Assembly: GCF_002113025.1 (NCBI RefSeq) | Contig: NZ_NEJH01000001.1 | Span: 186,001 to 250,000, forward strand | Direction: 5' to 3' | DNA: 64,000 nucleotides | From: Pseudomonas sp. B28(2017) | GTDB taxonomy: Bacteria; Pseudomonadota; Gammaproteobacteria; Pseudomonadales; Pseudomonadaceae | Shown here: one piece after another, positions 55,384 to 63,067 of the stretch | Position numbering within the stretch: the first letter of the stretch is position 1 | How the letters are laid out: each line of letters begins with the position of its first letter | Notes under the pieces: model-generated | The model's database searches: none | Seen by the model: only the letters and a program-made list of their open reading frames with translations | Told to the model about the DNA's origin: nothing | Made by a program: the position numbers and the translations under genes

Positions 55384-56724
55384 ATGCAAGGACTGTCGGA
55401 GCACGAACGCTACAAACCCTATAACTCACGCACCATCCGCGACTCACCTTACTGGCACAAACTGACGCCGGCGTTGCAGGAGGCCATGACCGTGGTAGCC
55501 CGGGTCATGCCTTTTCGCACCAACGAATACGTGCTGGGCACACTGATCGACTGGAACAACATTCCCGACGATCCGGTTTTCCGCATGACCTTTCCCCACA
55601 AGGACATGTTGCTGCCGGAGGAATATGCCTCGCTCAAACAACTGATCGAACAGGATGACAGCGTGGCGATCAAGCGTCGGATCGAGGCGATCTGGTTGCG
55701 CATGAATCCTCATCCGGCCGGGCAGTTGACCCACAACGGTGTCACCCTCAACGGCAAAGTCCTGCCGGGCATCCAGCACAAGTACCGCGAGACCGTGCTG
55801 TTTTTCCCCGGTGCCGGTCAGACCTGTCATGCGTACTGCACCTTCTGTTTCCGCTGGGCGCAGTTCATTGGCGAAGAAGAACTCAAGTTCAACGCCCGTG
55901 AGTCCCAGGAACTGCTGAGTTACCTGAGGGTGCACACCGAAGTGACCGACGTGCTGATTACCGGCGGCGATCCGATGATCATGAACACCCGCTCGCTGAC
56001 CGGTTACATCGAACCGCTGTTGCAATTGCCACACCTGAAGAACATTCGCATCGGCACCAAGTCCGTGGCGTACTGGCCGCAACGTTTTGTCAGTGACAAG
56101 GATGCGCCTGAGCTGCTGGAACTGTTCCGGCGAATCGTTGCGGCGGGGAAAAACCTGTCGATCATGGGGCACTACAACCACCCGGTGGAGCTTCGCCCGG
56201 CTATTGCCCGTCAGGCCATCGAGCGCATTCGCTCAACGGGCGCGACGGTGCGCATGCAAGCGCCGGTGATCCGCCACATCAACGAAAACCCTGTCGACTG
56301 GGCAGCGCTTTGGACCGAAGGCGTGCGGCTCGGGGCCGTGCCTTACTACATGTTCGTCGAGCGTGACACCGGCCCCAGCCACTACTTCGCAATGCCGCTG
56401 GCCCGGGCCTTCGAGATCTTCCAGGCGGCGTACCGCACGGTCTCCGGGCTGGCGCGTACGGTGCGCGGGCCATCCATGAGCACCTTCTACGGCAAGGTGT
56501 TGATCAATGGCATCGAGACCGTCGCCGGGGAAAAGGTCTTCGTCTTGCAGTTCCTCCAGGCACGCAATCCGCAATGGGTGTTGCGCACGTTCCATGCGCG
56601 CTTCGATCCGCACGTGACCTGGTTCGACGACTTGCAACCGGCATTCGGCGAGCGTTCGTTCTTCTTTCAAACCGAGCTCAGCGCCATGCCGGAATTGATA
56701 CCCGTGTTGCTGGAAACAGCGTAG
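55384..56724 (+). CDS. KamA-like radical SAM aminomutase family protein
   Basis: 446 aa from the ATG at 55384. The radical SAM motif CHAYCTFC places its cysteines at 148, 152 and 155. The following GGDPMIMNTRSLTGYIEPLL, NIRIGTKSVAYWPQRF and HYNHPVELRP segments match KamA-type enzymes. A candidate PLP lysine lies in STFYGKVLINGIE. The substrate-contact pattern (VDAPGG in lysine 2,3-aminomutase) is replaced by VRGPSMS, so the substrate is probably not lysine. It may shift an amino group from C2 to C3 of an amino acid. It has a 32-bp gap to the GST gene. Confidence 0.88.
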   Translation: MQGLSEHERYKPYNSRTIRDSPYWHKLTPALQEAMTVVARVMPFRTNEYVLGTLIDWNNIPDDPVFRMTFPHKDMLLPEEYASLKQLIEQDDSVAIKRRIEAIWLRMNPHPAGQLTHNGVTLNGKVLPGIQHKYRETVLFFPGAGQTCHAYCTFCFRWAQFIGEEELKFNARESQELLSYLRVHTEVTDVLITGGDPMIMNTRSLTGYIEPLLQLPHLKNIRIGTKSVAYWPQRFVSDKDAPELLELFRRIVAAGKNLSIMGHYNHPVELRPAIARQAIERIRSTGATVRMQAPVIRHINENPVDWAALWTEGVRLGAVPYYMFVERDTGPSHYFAMPLARAFEIFQAAYRTVSGLARTVRGPSMSTFYGKVLINGIETVAGEKVFVLQFLQARNPQWVLRTFHARFDPHVTWFDDLQPAFGERSFFFQTELSAMPELIPVLLETA

Positions 56725-56755
56725 GAAAATTCATGAACAATGGGGAGATATGGAT

Positions 56756-57628
56756 ATGAGCAGTATCCCGTTTGATCAGCGCGAGGGTGTTATCTGGCTC
56801 GACGGCGAGTTCGTCGAGTGGTCCCGGGCGCAGTTGCATGTGCTGACCCATGGCCTGCATTACGCGAGCACCGTGTATGAAGGCGAGCGGGTCTACAACG
56901 GCAAGGTCTTCAAGCTGCGCGAGCACACTGAGCGCTTGTATCGCTCGGCACAATGGATGGACTTTGCCATCCCCTATGAGCTGGCGGAACTGGAAGCGGC
57001 GAGCCATGAACTGCTGCAACGCAACAAGGTCGTCGACGGTTATCTGCGCCCGGTGGCCTGGCGCGGCAGTGAGATGATTTCCACCTCGGCGCGTTTCAAC
57101 CGTGTCCACGTGGCTATCGCGTGCTGGCAATGGCCGAGCTATTTCGACCCGACGGCGCGCATGGCCGGCATCCGCTTGAAAACCGCGAGCTGGCGCCGCC
57201 CGCCGCCGAGCAGCAGCCCGTTCCAGGCCAAGGCATCCGGGCATTACCAGATCGCCACGCTGAGCAAGCACGACGCCGAGAACACGGGTTACCACGATGC
57301 GCTGATGCTCGATTGGCGTGGCCACGTTGCCGAAGCCACCAGCGCCAATGTGTTCTTTGTCAAAGGCCGGACGCTGCACACCCCGCTGCCGGATTGTTTC
57401 CTCAACGGCATCACCCGGCAGACCGTGATCGAGTTGGCCAAAGCGCTGGACTATCAGGTCGTCGAGCGCACGATTTTGCCGGCGGAACTCGGCGACTTCG
57501 ACGAGTGTTTTCTTACCGGCACCGCCGCCGAAATCACTCCGGTGCAGAGCATCGATGAACAGCACTACCGACCTGGCGATGCCTGCCGCGACTTCATTGC
57601 CGCCTACACCTCAACCGTAAACGCCTGA
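56756..57628 (+). CDS. Class IV aminotransferase (branched-chain/D-amino acid type)
   Basis: 290 aa from the ATG at 56756, which is 8 bp after GGGGAG; the ATG two codons earlier is too close to that site. The PLP lysine is Lys159 in QAKASGHY, and Glu193, which binds the pyridine N, is in HVAEATSANVF. The fold-type IV pattern THGLHYASTVYEGER is at the N-terminus. It could transaminate the amino acid before or after mutase action. Gap of 31 bp to the KamA-like gene. Confidence 0.92.
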   Translation: MSSIPFDQREGVIWLDGEFVEWSRAQLHVLTHGLHYASTVYEGERVYNGKVFKLREHTERLYRSAQWMDFAIPYELAELEAASHELLQRNKVVDGYLRPVAWRGSEMISTSARFNRVHVAIACWQWPSYFDPTARMAGIRLKTASWRRPPPSSSPFQAKASGHYQIATLSKHDAENTGYHDALMLDWRGHVAEATSANVFFVKGRTLHTPLPDCFLNGITRQTVIELAKALDYQVVERTILPAELGDFDECFLTGTAAEITPVQSIDEQHYRPGDACRDFIAAYTSTVNA

Positions 57629-57650
57629 TCACCCGCCAGGAAATTTCACC

Positions 57651-58409
57651 ATGTCAGATCAAGGGATTGTTGCGTCTCAACCTTACATTTCGCTCGGCCA
57701 TCGTCATGAAGAACTGTCGACGGCGGGCTGGACGGTACTGACCCCCGACGAATTCGCCGATGATGTCGTAGGTACCTTGCAGGAGTTCGGTCGGATCATT
57801 CCGCAGTTCAACGGCCAGATGGCCTTTGCCATTACCCGCAAGCCGGGTTACGAAGACTTGCCGTATTCCCAGAGCATGAACGGCATCGGCCCGCACACGG
57901 AGGCGCCGGTATACGGGCCTCCGCCGCGCTATCTGGCGTTGCATTGCCATAAACAGGCCACATGCGGTGGCGGGCACACCGGATTGGTGGATGGTTATGA
58001 ATTTCTCAAGTCCCTGGAGCGCAGCGAACCGCAACTGCGTGAGTGGCTGGATGACACGCCGGTAGAATTCGTCGCCACCGCCAAACCGGGCGAACCGGGG
58101 CAACGACGGGTCAGGGAGTACATCCTCACGCCGACAGAAGACGGGGATATTTTCCGCTTCAGCTACAACCAGTTTCACTACGGCGACGTGAACCCGTCCA
58201 AGGAAGCCCTGCAGCAATCGCTGGTCGCCAACAGCACCTTGCCGCTGGCCAGGTTTGCCGTGCTCGGCGAAGCGTACTTCGTCGAGCACAACGTTCCGGT
58301 GCTGATTCCCGACGGATGCCTGCTGGTTTGGGATAACTGGCGGATGATTCACGCCCGCAGTCGTTACACTGACCCGGCGCGCAACCTGACCCGCTATTGG
58401 CTGGCCTGA
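57651..58409 (+). CDS. Fe(II)/2-oxoglutarate dioxygenase (TauD/TfdA type)
   Basis: 252 aa. Iron ligands: His82 and Glu84 in GPHTEAPVY, and His234 in MIHARSRY. The 2-oxoglutarate Arg is probably R244 or R248 in the ARNLTRYW tail. The family hydroxylates, desaturates or ring-closes its substrates; the substrate here is not known. It is 22 bp downstream of the aminotransferase. Confidence 0.9.
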   Translation: MSDQGIVASQPYISLGHRHEELSTAGWTVLTPDEFADDVVGTLQEFGRIIPQFNGQMAFAITRKPGYEDLPYSQSMNGIGPHTEAPVYGPPPRYLALHCHKQATCGGGHTGLVDGYEFLKSLERSEPQLREWLDDTPVEFVATAKPGEPGQRRVREYILTPTEDGDIFRFSYNQFHYGDVNPSKEALQQSLVANSTLPLARFAVLGEAYFVEHNVPVLIPDGCLLVWDNWRMIHARSRYTDPARNLTRYWLA

Positions 58410-58475
58410 TTTTTCCGTCGCCCTACATTCTTTTGGCGTACCCCTGGCGGGTACGCGCCTTACAGGTATCGCGTC

Positions 58476-59435
58476 ATGCAAACAGCAATCGAGATCTCCC
58501 AGGTCGATCATCAACTGATCGTGCGGCTCAACCAGGCCTGGACCAGGCGCGCCACGGTGTGTTCGCCGGACAGGGGCCAAGTGGAAGAGGTGTTTGACCC
58601 CGCGCGCCCGGATTACCCGGAGTGCATGGTGCCGTTCTTCCATCATCCGAAATTCCAGGCCTTGAGCGACGAGCTCAAAAGCAGCGTGGTGACCTGGGGC
58701 TGGATCGGCTACAACCTGCGCACCGTCATTGCCGAAGAACACGTGGTCAACCCGGCGCTGAGCGTCATCGCCAATCAGTATCTGGGCAAGGATGACTGGC
58801 ATTTTCGCGAGGCCATGCAACAAACCCTGATCGACGAGCACTACCACACGCTGATGCACCTGCGCGCCATCGAGCGGACCAAACTGGATCGGGCGCTGGA
58901 CCAGGATCTGGATCTGCCACCGTCCGTCACTTACCTGCGCATGAAAGCCCTGCATGCAGAGCTGCCAGAGCAATGGCAGCGGGATCTGGCGGCGATCACT
59001 TTTGCGGTGGTGGCCGAGATCAGCGTCAACGCCTATCTGGACCTGCTGGCAGACGACCGGACCATTCAGCCGCAGAACCGCCGGGTGGCCGAACTGCACA
59101 ACCGCGACGAATATGCCCACAGCAAGGTGCTGGCCGAAGTGGCGAAGGTCATGTACGCCAACATGCAGCCCACTCAGCGGGAATTTTTCGCACGCAACCT
59201 GTCGGTGGCGCTGAGTGCGTTTATCGCTCAGGACTACTCCATGTGGGAGGCGATTCTGACGCAGCTCGGGGTCGAGGATGCGGCGCTGATCATTGCCGAC
59301 ACCCGTGAGAGCAACAAGAGCGCGACCATCATGCGTGACTACAGTGGCCTGCATAAATTGGCCCATGACCTGGGTATCAGCGACCAGATCGATTTCGATT
59401 TTCGCCCGACCCTCAAAACCACGGCGGCCGCCTGA
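58476..59435 (+). CDS. AurF-like diiron N-oxygenase
   Basis: 319 aa. All seven diiron ligands of AurF are found: E87 or E88 (IAEEH), E121 and H124 (DEHYH), E181 (VAEIS), H208, E212 and H215 (LHNRDEYAH). Their spacing (33-34, 3, 57, 27, 4, 3) reproduces that of AurF (35, 3, 57, 27, 4, 3). AurF-type enzymes oxidise an amine to hydroxylamine or nitro; relatives act in nitro, nitroso and azoxy compounds. This is the strongest evidence that the cluster makes an N-oxygenated product. 66 bp after the dioxygenase gene. Confidence 0.92.
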   Translation: MQTAIEISQVDHQLIVRLNQAWTRRATVCSPDRGQVEEVFDPARPDYPECMVPFFHHPKFQALSDELKSSVVTWGWIGYNLRTVIAEEHVVNPALSVIANQYLGKDDWHFREAMQQTLIDEHYHTLMHLRAIERTKLDRALDQDLDLPPSVTYLRMKALHAELPEQWQRDLAAITFAVVAEISVNAYLDLLADDRTIQPQNRRVAELHNRDEYAHSKVLAEVAKVMYANMQPTQREFFARNLSVALSAFIAQDYSMWEAILTQLGVEDAALIIADTRESNKSATIMRDYSGLHKLAHDLGISDQIDFDFRPTLKTTAAA

Positions 59436-59449
59436 ACCCGGAGGTGCTT

Positions 59450-60250
59450 ATGTCCACACCTGTGTACGAAGTGTTCGCCATCCGTGTCGGTGCCAATGCC
59501 CAGCGCACCGCCAGGGAGAATTTTCTGTACGACGCCTGCTGCGGTGATCCGAATGCGCCGATGCCTCTGGACTACTACTTCTGGGTCATCCGCAACGAGC
59601 AGCAGGTGATCGTGGTCGACACCTGTTTTCAACCTGCCACGGCGCACCGGCGCAATCGCCAGATGTATCGCCTGCCGGAAGAATCCCTACGGCAACTGGA
59701 CATCGATCCGGCGCAGGTCGAGCACCTGATCCTGACCCATTTGCATTGGGATCATGCCGGCAACCTCGGGCTGTTCCCGAAGGCGACCGTGCATTTGCAG
59801 GACGCGGAGCTGCGATTCTGCACCGGGCCGAAAATGGTCCATCGCACGGTGAATAAAACCTACGAGGTCGAGGACGTGATGTCGGCGCTGCCGCCGTTGT
59901 TCGAAGGGCGGATGCGTTTGCACAGTGGTGTTGTCGAGGTCGTGCCTGGCGTGACGCTGCACCCGGTGGGCGGGCATACGCCCGGCAGTCAGGTCGTGCG
60001 GGTGAACACTGAACGCGGCTGGATCGTACTGGCCTCGGATGCCGCGCATTTGTGGGTCAACATTCGTCAGCGCAGCCCGTTTCCGATTCTCGATGACCTG
60101 GCGCAAACCCTTGAAGCGTTCACCGAGATCGATCGCCTGGCCGATGGCGAAGACCACGTCATCCCCGGCCACGACCCGCTGATCGCCGAGAGTTTTCCGC
60201 ACTGGAATGACGACCCGCATATCATTTGCCTGCACCAGCCACCCATCTGA
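59450..60250 (+). CDS. Metallo-beta-lactamase-fold hydrolase
   Basis: 266 aa from the ATG at 59450, which has GGAGG 5 bp upstream; an in-frame GTG two codons earlier lies within that site. The zinc motif is intact: LTHLHWDHAGN (residues about 95-105), GGHTPGSQ with the later His, Asp in LASDAAH, and IPGHD. It resembles the AttM/AiiA lactonase branch. It may open a lactone or lactam or hydrolyse a thioester in the pathway, or give resistance. 14 bp after the AurF-like gene and probably last in the operon. Confidence 0.9.
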   Translation: MSTPVYEVFAIRVGANAQRTARENFLYDACCGDPNAPMPLDYYFWVIRNEQQVIVVDTCFQPATAHRRNRQMYRLPEESLRQLDIDPAQVEHLILTHLHWDHAGNLGLFPKATVHLQDAELRFCTGPKMVHRTVNKTYEVEDVMSALPPLFEGRMRLHSGVVEVVPGVTLHPVGGHTPGSQVVRVNTERGWIVLASDAAHLWVNIRQRSPFPILDDLAQTLEAFTEIDRLADGEDHVIPGHDPLIAESFPHWNDDPHIICLHQPPI

Positions 60251-60264
60251 AAACCACCCCAAAA

Positions 60265-60357
60265 CCTGTGGGAGCGAGCCTGCTCGCGAAGACGGCAGCA
60301 CATTCAGCATTGATGTGCCTGACACACCGCTTTCGCGAGCAGGCTCGCTCCCACAGG
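60265..60357. repeat. REP doublet (REPIN)
   Basis: Two perfect inverted REP copies of 26 bp (60265-60290 and 60332-60357, core GGGAGCGAGCCTGCTCGCGAA) with a 41-bp spacer, between the last cluster gene and the second MocR gene. Confidence 0.92.
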
Positions 60358-60364
60358 AATGTGG

Positions 60365-61795
60365 CTAACCCTGGTTTTTCAGGATGCGCCCCAAGGTCTG
60401 CAGGGCCTCATCAATCCGCGGCGAATACGGCGCGCCACAGCCAATGCGCACAAAGTGATCGAAACGCCTGGCATTGGAAAAGATATCCCCAGGGGAAATC
60501 TGGATGCCGACTTTCAGCGCTTCGTGAAAAAAAGCCATCGAAGAATACCGACGAGGCAATTCCACCCATAGCAGCGTGCCGCCTTGCGGATGGGTCACGC
60601 TGGTGCCGATGGGAAAATGGCGGGTGATCGCCGCGCTCATTTGCTCGCGTTGTACGGTCAGGGTTTTCCTCAGCCGCCGCAGGTAACGTTCGTAGGACGG
60701 TGTGCGCATGAATTCGCTGACGGCCAGTTGCGATAGCGCCTCGCATCCCCGTGACTGCGTATGCTTGAGCATCTCCACACGGTCGTGCCACTTGCCGGCG
60801 CTGATCCAGCCCAGGCGCATGCCCGGTGCCAGGGTTTTGTTCAGCGAGGCGCAGTAGATCACGTTGTCGCTGCGGTCCCACTGTTTGAGCGTGGACAACG
60901 GCTGCTCGGTGTCCACCAGGTCGCCGTAGGTGTCGTCCTCGATCAGCACGGTGTTGTGCTCGGCACACAGTTTCACCAGCCGTGCCTTGTTGGCGGCGGG
61001 CATGATGCTGCCCAGCGGGTTTTGCAGGTTGGGAATGACGATCAATGCCTTGACCCGTTCGGGGCCTTGCAGCAGCAGTTGCAGGGCCGCCAGATTGAGC
61101 CCGGTGTGGGCCGAGGCCGGGACTTCCAGCACCCGCAGGCTCAGGCTTTCGAGAATTTGCAGCAGGCCGTAGAACGTCGGCGACTCCACGGCCACGGTGT
61201 CACCGGGGCGGGTGACCGCACGCAAGGCCAGGTTGATCGCTTCGGTGGCGCCGTTGGTGATCACGATCCGCTCGGGGGCCAGGTGGGTCTTGCTGGCCAG
61301 TGCCCGCCGGGCCAGGATGCTGCGCAATGCGCTGTTGCCGCAGGTCGGGCCCGCAGTGCCGAGCAGGCGGGCGTCGTAGCGCAGCGACTTGATCATGTTG
61401 TCTTGCAAGGCCTTGAGCGGATAAAGCTCCGGCGCGCAGTAGGCGCTGGCGAAATTGACCTTGATCGTCGCGCGCTGACTGGCTTTGAGCACCGTTGAGA
61501 CCTGTTCATGAATGCCGACATAGACGCTGGTATCCAGCGCAGGCGCCATGGCAATCGGGGCAGGCTTGGGCGCGGTGTCGGGCTGGCGAATGTAGTTGCC
61601 GGAGCGTGGCCGGGCTTCCAGCACACCGTAGTCTTCCAGTTCCCGGCACACCTGCACGGCGGTCGACAGGCTGACGGCGTGTTTTTCCATCATCAACCGG
61701 ATCGAGGGGAAGCGTTCACCGGTTTTCAAGGTGCCGCTGCGGATGGCGTCCAGGTAGTGGTTGGCTAGCTGGCGATACAAGGGGGTCGTGTTCAT
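60365..61795 (-). CDS. Second MocR-type regulator
   Basis: 476 aa from the ATG at 61795; a longer in-frame form to 61876 begins with a weak stretch. The N-terminal GntR HTH (LYRQLANHYLDAIRSGTLKTGERFPSIRLMMEKHAVSLSTAVQVCREL) is followed by an aminotransferase fold with the PLP lysine in YCASLNKTLAPGMRLGW. It is convergent with the biosynthetic genes and closes the cluster on the right. Two MocR proteins flanking one cluster could mean two different signals, or that one of them controls an unrelated gene. Confidence 0.9.
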   Translation of the reverse strand: MNTTPLYRQLANHYLDAIRSGTLKTGERFPSIRLMMEKHAVSLSTAVQVCRELEDYGVLEARPRSGNYIRQPDTAPKPAPIAMAPALDTSVYVGIHEQVSTVLKASQRATIKVNFASAYCAPELYPLKALQDNMIKSLRYDARLLGTAGPTCGNSALRSILARRALASKTHLAPERIVITNGATEAINLALRAVTRPGDTVAVESPTFYGLLQILESLSLRVLEVPASAHTGLNLAALQLLLQGPERVKALIVIPNLQNPLGSIMPAANKARLVKLCAEHNTVLIEDDTYGDLVDTEQPLSTLKQWDRSDNVIYCASLNKTLAPGMRLGWISAGKWHDRVEMLKHTQSRGCEALSQLAVSEFMRTPSYERYLRRLRKTLTVQREQMSAAITRHFPIGTSVTHPQGGTLLWVELPRRYSSMAFFHEALKVGIQISPGDIFSNARRFDHFVRIGCGAPYSPRIDEALQTLGRILKNQG

Positions 61796-61945
61796 GATGA
61801 CCTCGGCAGTTGCACCACTGAGATCTGGGCTGGAAAGTGAGTTGACGCTCCCCGCAGGCGGACCCGTGGTGCTCATGGGTGAAGGGAAGTGTTGATCTGC
61901 GTCGATACTGGAAGAGTAATCGCGGATTTGCCCGAATCACGGGCA

Positions 61946-61973
61946 ATAAAAAGCCCTGCGCCAGGGCAGGGCT
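61946..61973 (-). terminator. Terminator of the hypothetical gene at 62.0-62.7 kb
   Basis: Stem AGCCCTG/CAGGGCT (61952-61958 and 61967-61973) with an 8-nt loop and A residues at left, giving a U tract on the minus strand. It lies 40 bp past the stop codon. Confidence 0.8.
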
Positions 61974-62012
61974 CTTGAGTCAGTCGCTGAGGACCTTGTG
62001 GCGAGGGGCGCC

Positions 62013-62717
62013 TTACTGCACGGCGATGCTGTACCCGTCGAACGCGGTCTGCTGCTGTAGGGCGGTGATGATGTTCTTGCGGTTGACCGCTTGCTCGGCG
62101 CCGCTGTTGTCCAGGAACGTCTCGCTTTCCAGTTCCGCCTCTTCGCCTTCGCCAACGAAGGTGAAACCGAGGAACTCCAGGGCTTCACGGTCGACGTTCA
62201 GGCGCGAGCGCGGGGTGCGCAACGGCAAGGTGACGCTCATGCCGTCCTTGCTGATGGTGAACACTTCGATTTCTTTCTTGGCCTTGGCTGCCTTGCTCTT
62301 GCCGCCGCTCGGGTTGCTGATGGCCTGGTGGGTCTGGTTCAGCACCTTCAGGGCCAGGCCGTAGACGATTTCCTGGAACGCCGGATCGTCCTTGAAGCTG
62401 GACAGGATGCGGCTGATCGGGAACTTGCTGCTCAAGTCTTCCAGTGCAGCGATATCCGCCGCTTCGGCGTCCTTGAGCTGCTTGAGTTGACCCATCAGTT
62501 CGTAGGCCTTGTCGTCATCGAAGCTGTCGTGGGCCTGGCGGATCGCAGCGCGCAGTTCGCGAATCTGGTCGCTTTCGCGGGTGGACTGGAAAGCGTCCAG
62601 CACCATCTCGCTGATGGTTTTCGCCTGGGGTACGTGTTGTGAAAGATTGATGGAGTTTTCGTATTCCGCTTTGGACGACAAGGTGACTACGGATTCAGCG
62701 GTGTTGGAATCGGACAT
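62013..62717 (-). CDS. Conserved hypothetical protein, helical
   Basis: 234 aa from the ATG at 62717; an in-frame ATG at 62813 lies in a REP-rich gap. The middle (residues 30-120) is predicted helical and charged (ESDQIRELRAAIRQAHDSFDDDKAYELMGQLKQLKD), and the C-terminus has LPLRTPRSRLNVDREALEFLGFTFVGEGEEAELESE. There is no membrane segment or catalytic motif. I do not recognise the family. It may be a nucleoid or cytoplasmic structural protein, but this is a guess. Confidence 0.65.
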   Translation of the reverse strand: MSDSNTAESVVTLSSKAEYENSINLSQHVPQAKTISEMVLDAFQSTRESDQIRELRAAIRQAHDSFDDDKAYELMGQLKQLKDAEAADIAALEDLSSKFPISRILSSFKDDPAFQEIVYGLALKVLNQTHQAISNPSGGKSKAAKAKKEIEVFTISKDGMSVTLPLRTPRSRLNVDREALEFLGFTFVGEGEEAELESETFLDNSGAEQAVNRKNIITALQQQTAFDGYSIAVQ

Positions 62718-62848
62718 TGAAATTTCACTACTTCTTTGAACTTGAATAGGGGCGAAAAAGCCCGGAGGCTTTTTCAGGCCGACTAATCTATTGGACCGAC
62801 GCTGCGTTGTCACGGATCAACGGGCGGCTGGTCAATTTTTTGCCTTTC

Positions 62849-63043
62849 TGTAGAAGCGAGCCTGCTCGCGATGGACGTTAACGATAACGCGTTCGCTCTG
62901 GATGAACGCGGAGGCCTTGAGACCATCGTCGGAACGCCGCCCGGAGCAAGCTCGCTCCCACAGTGTTTTGGTTGTTCGCAGATCTTGCGTACACCCACTT
63001 ACCCTGGGGAGCGCGCTTGCTCCGGGCAGCGTTCCGACGATGG
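62849..63043. repeat. REP element and long inverted repeat (REPIN)
   Basis: A REP-like copy lies at 62849-62873. Two 37-bp arms, 62923-62959 and 63007-63043, are inverted with about two mismatches and a 47-bp spacer; both contain CGGAGCAAGC and CGTCGGAACG motifs. The 350-bp gap between the hypothetical gene and the kinase has no gene. Confidence 0.85.
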
Positions 63044-63067
63044 GGCCCGGTCATGCACCACAAATTT

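Noticed and set aside
57654..59366. A 570-codon open reading on the minus strand, opposite the dioxygenase and AurF-like genes
   Set aside because: It lies exactly opposite two genes with complete motifs; no domain or signal is seen. Long antisense readings are common in GC-rich DNA.
23111..63043. A CRISPR array, because of the many short repeats
   Set aside because: All copies are inverted REP pairs scattered in gaps; there is no array of regularly spaced direct repeats and no cas gene.
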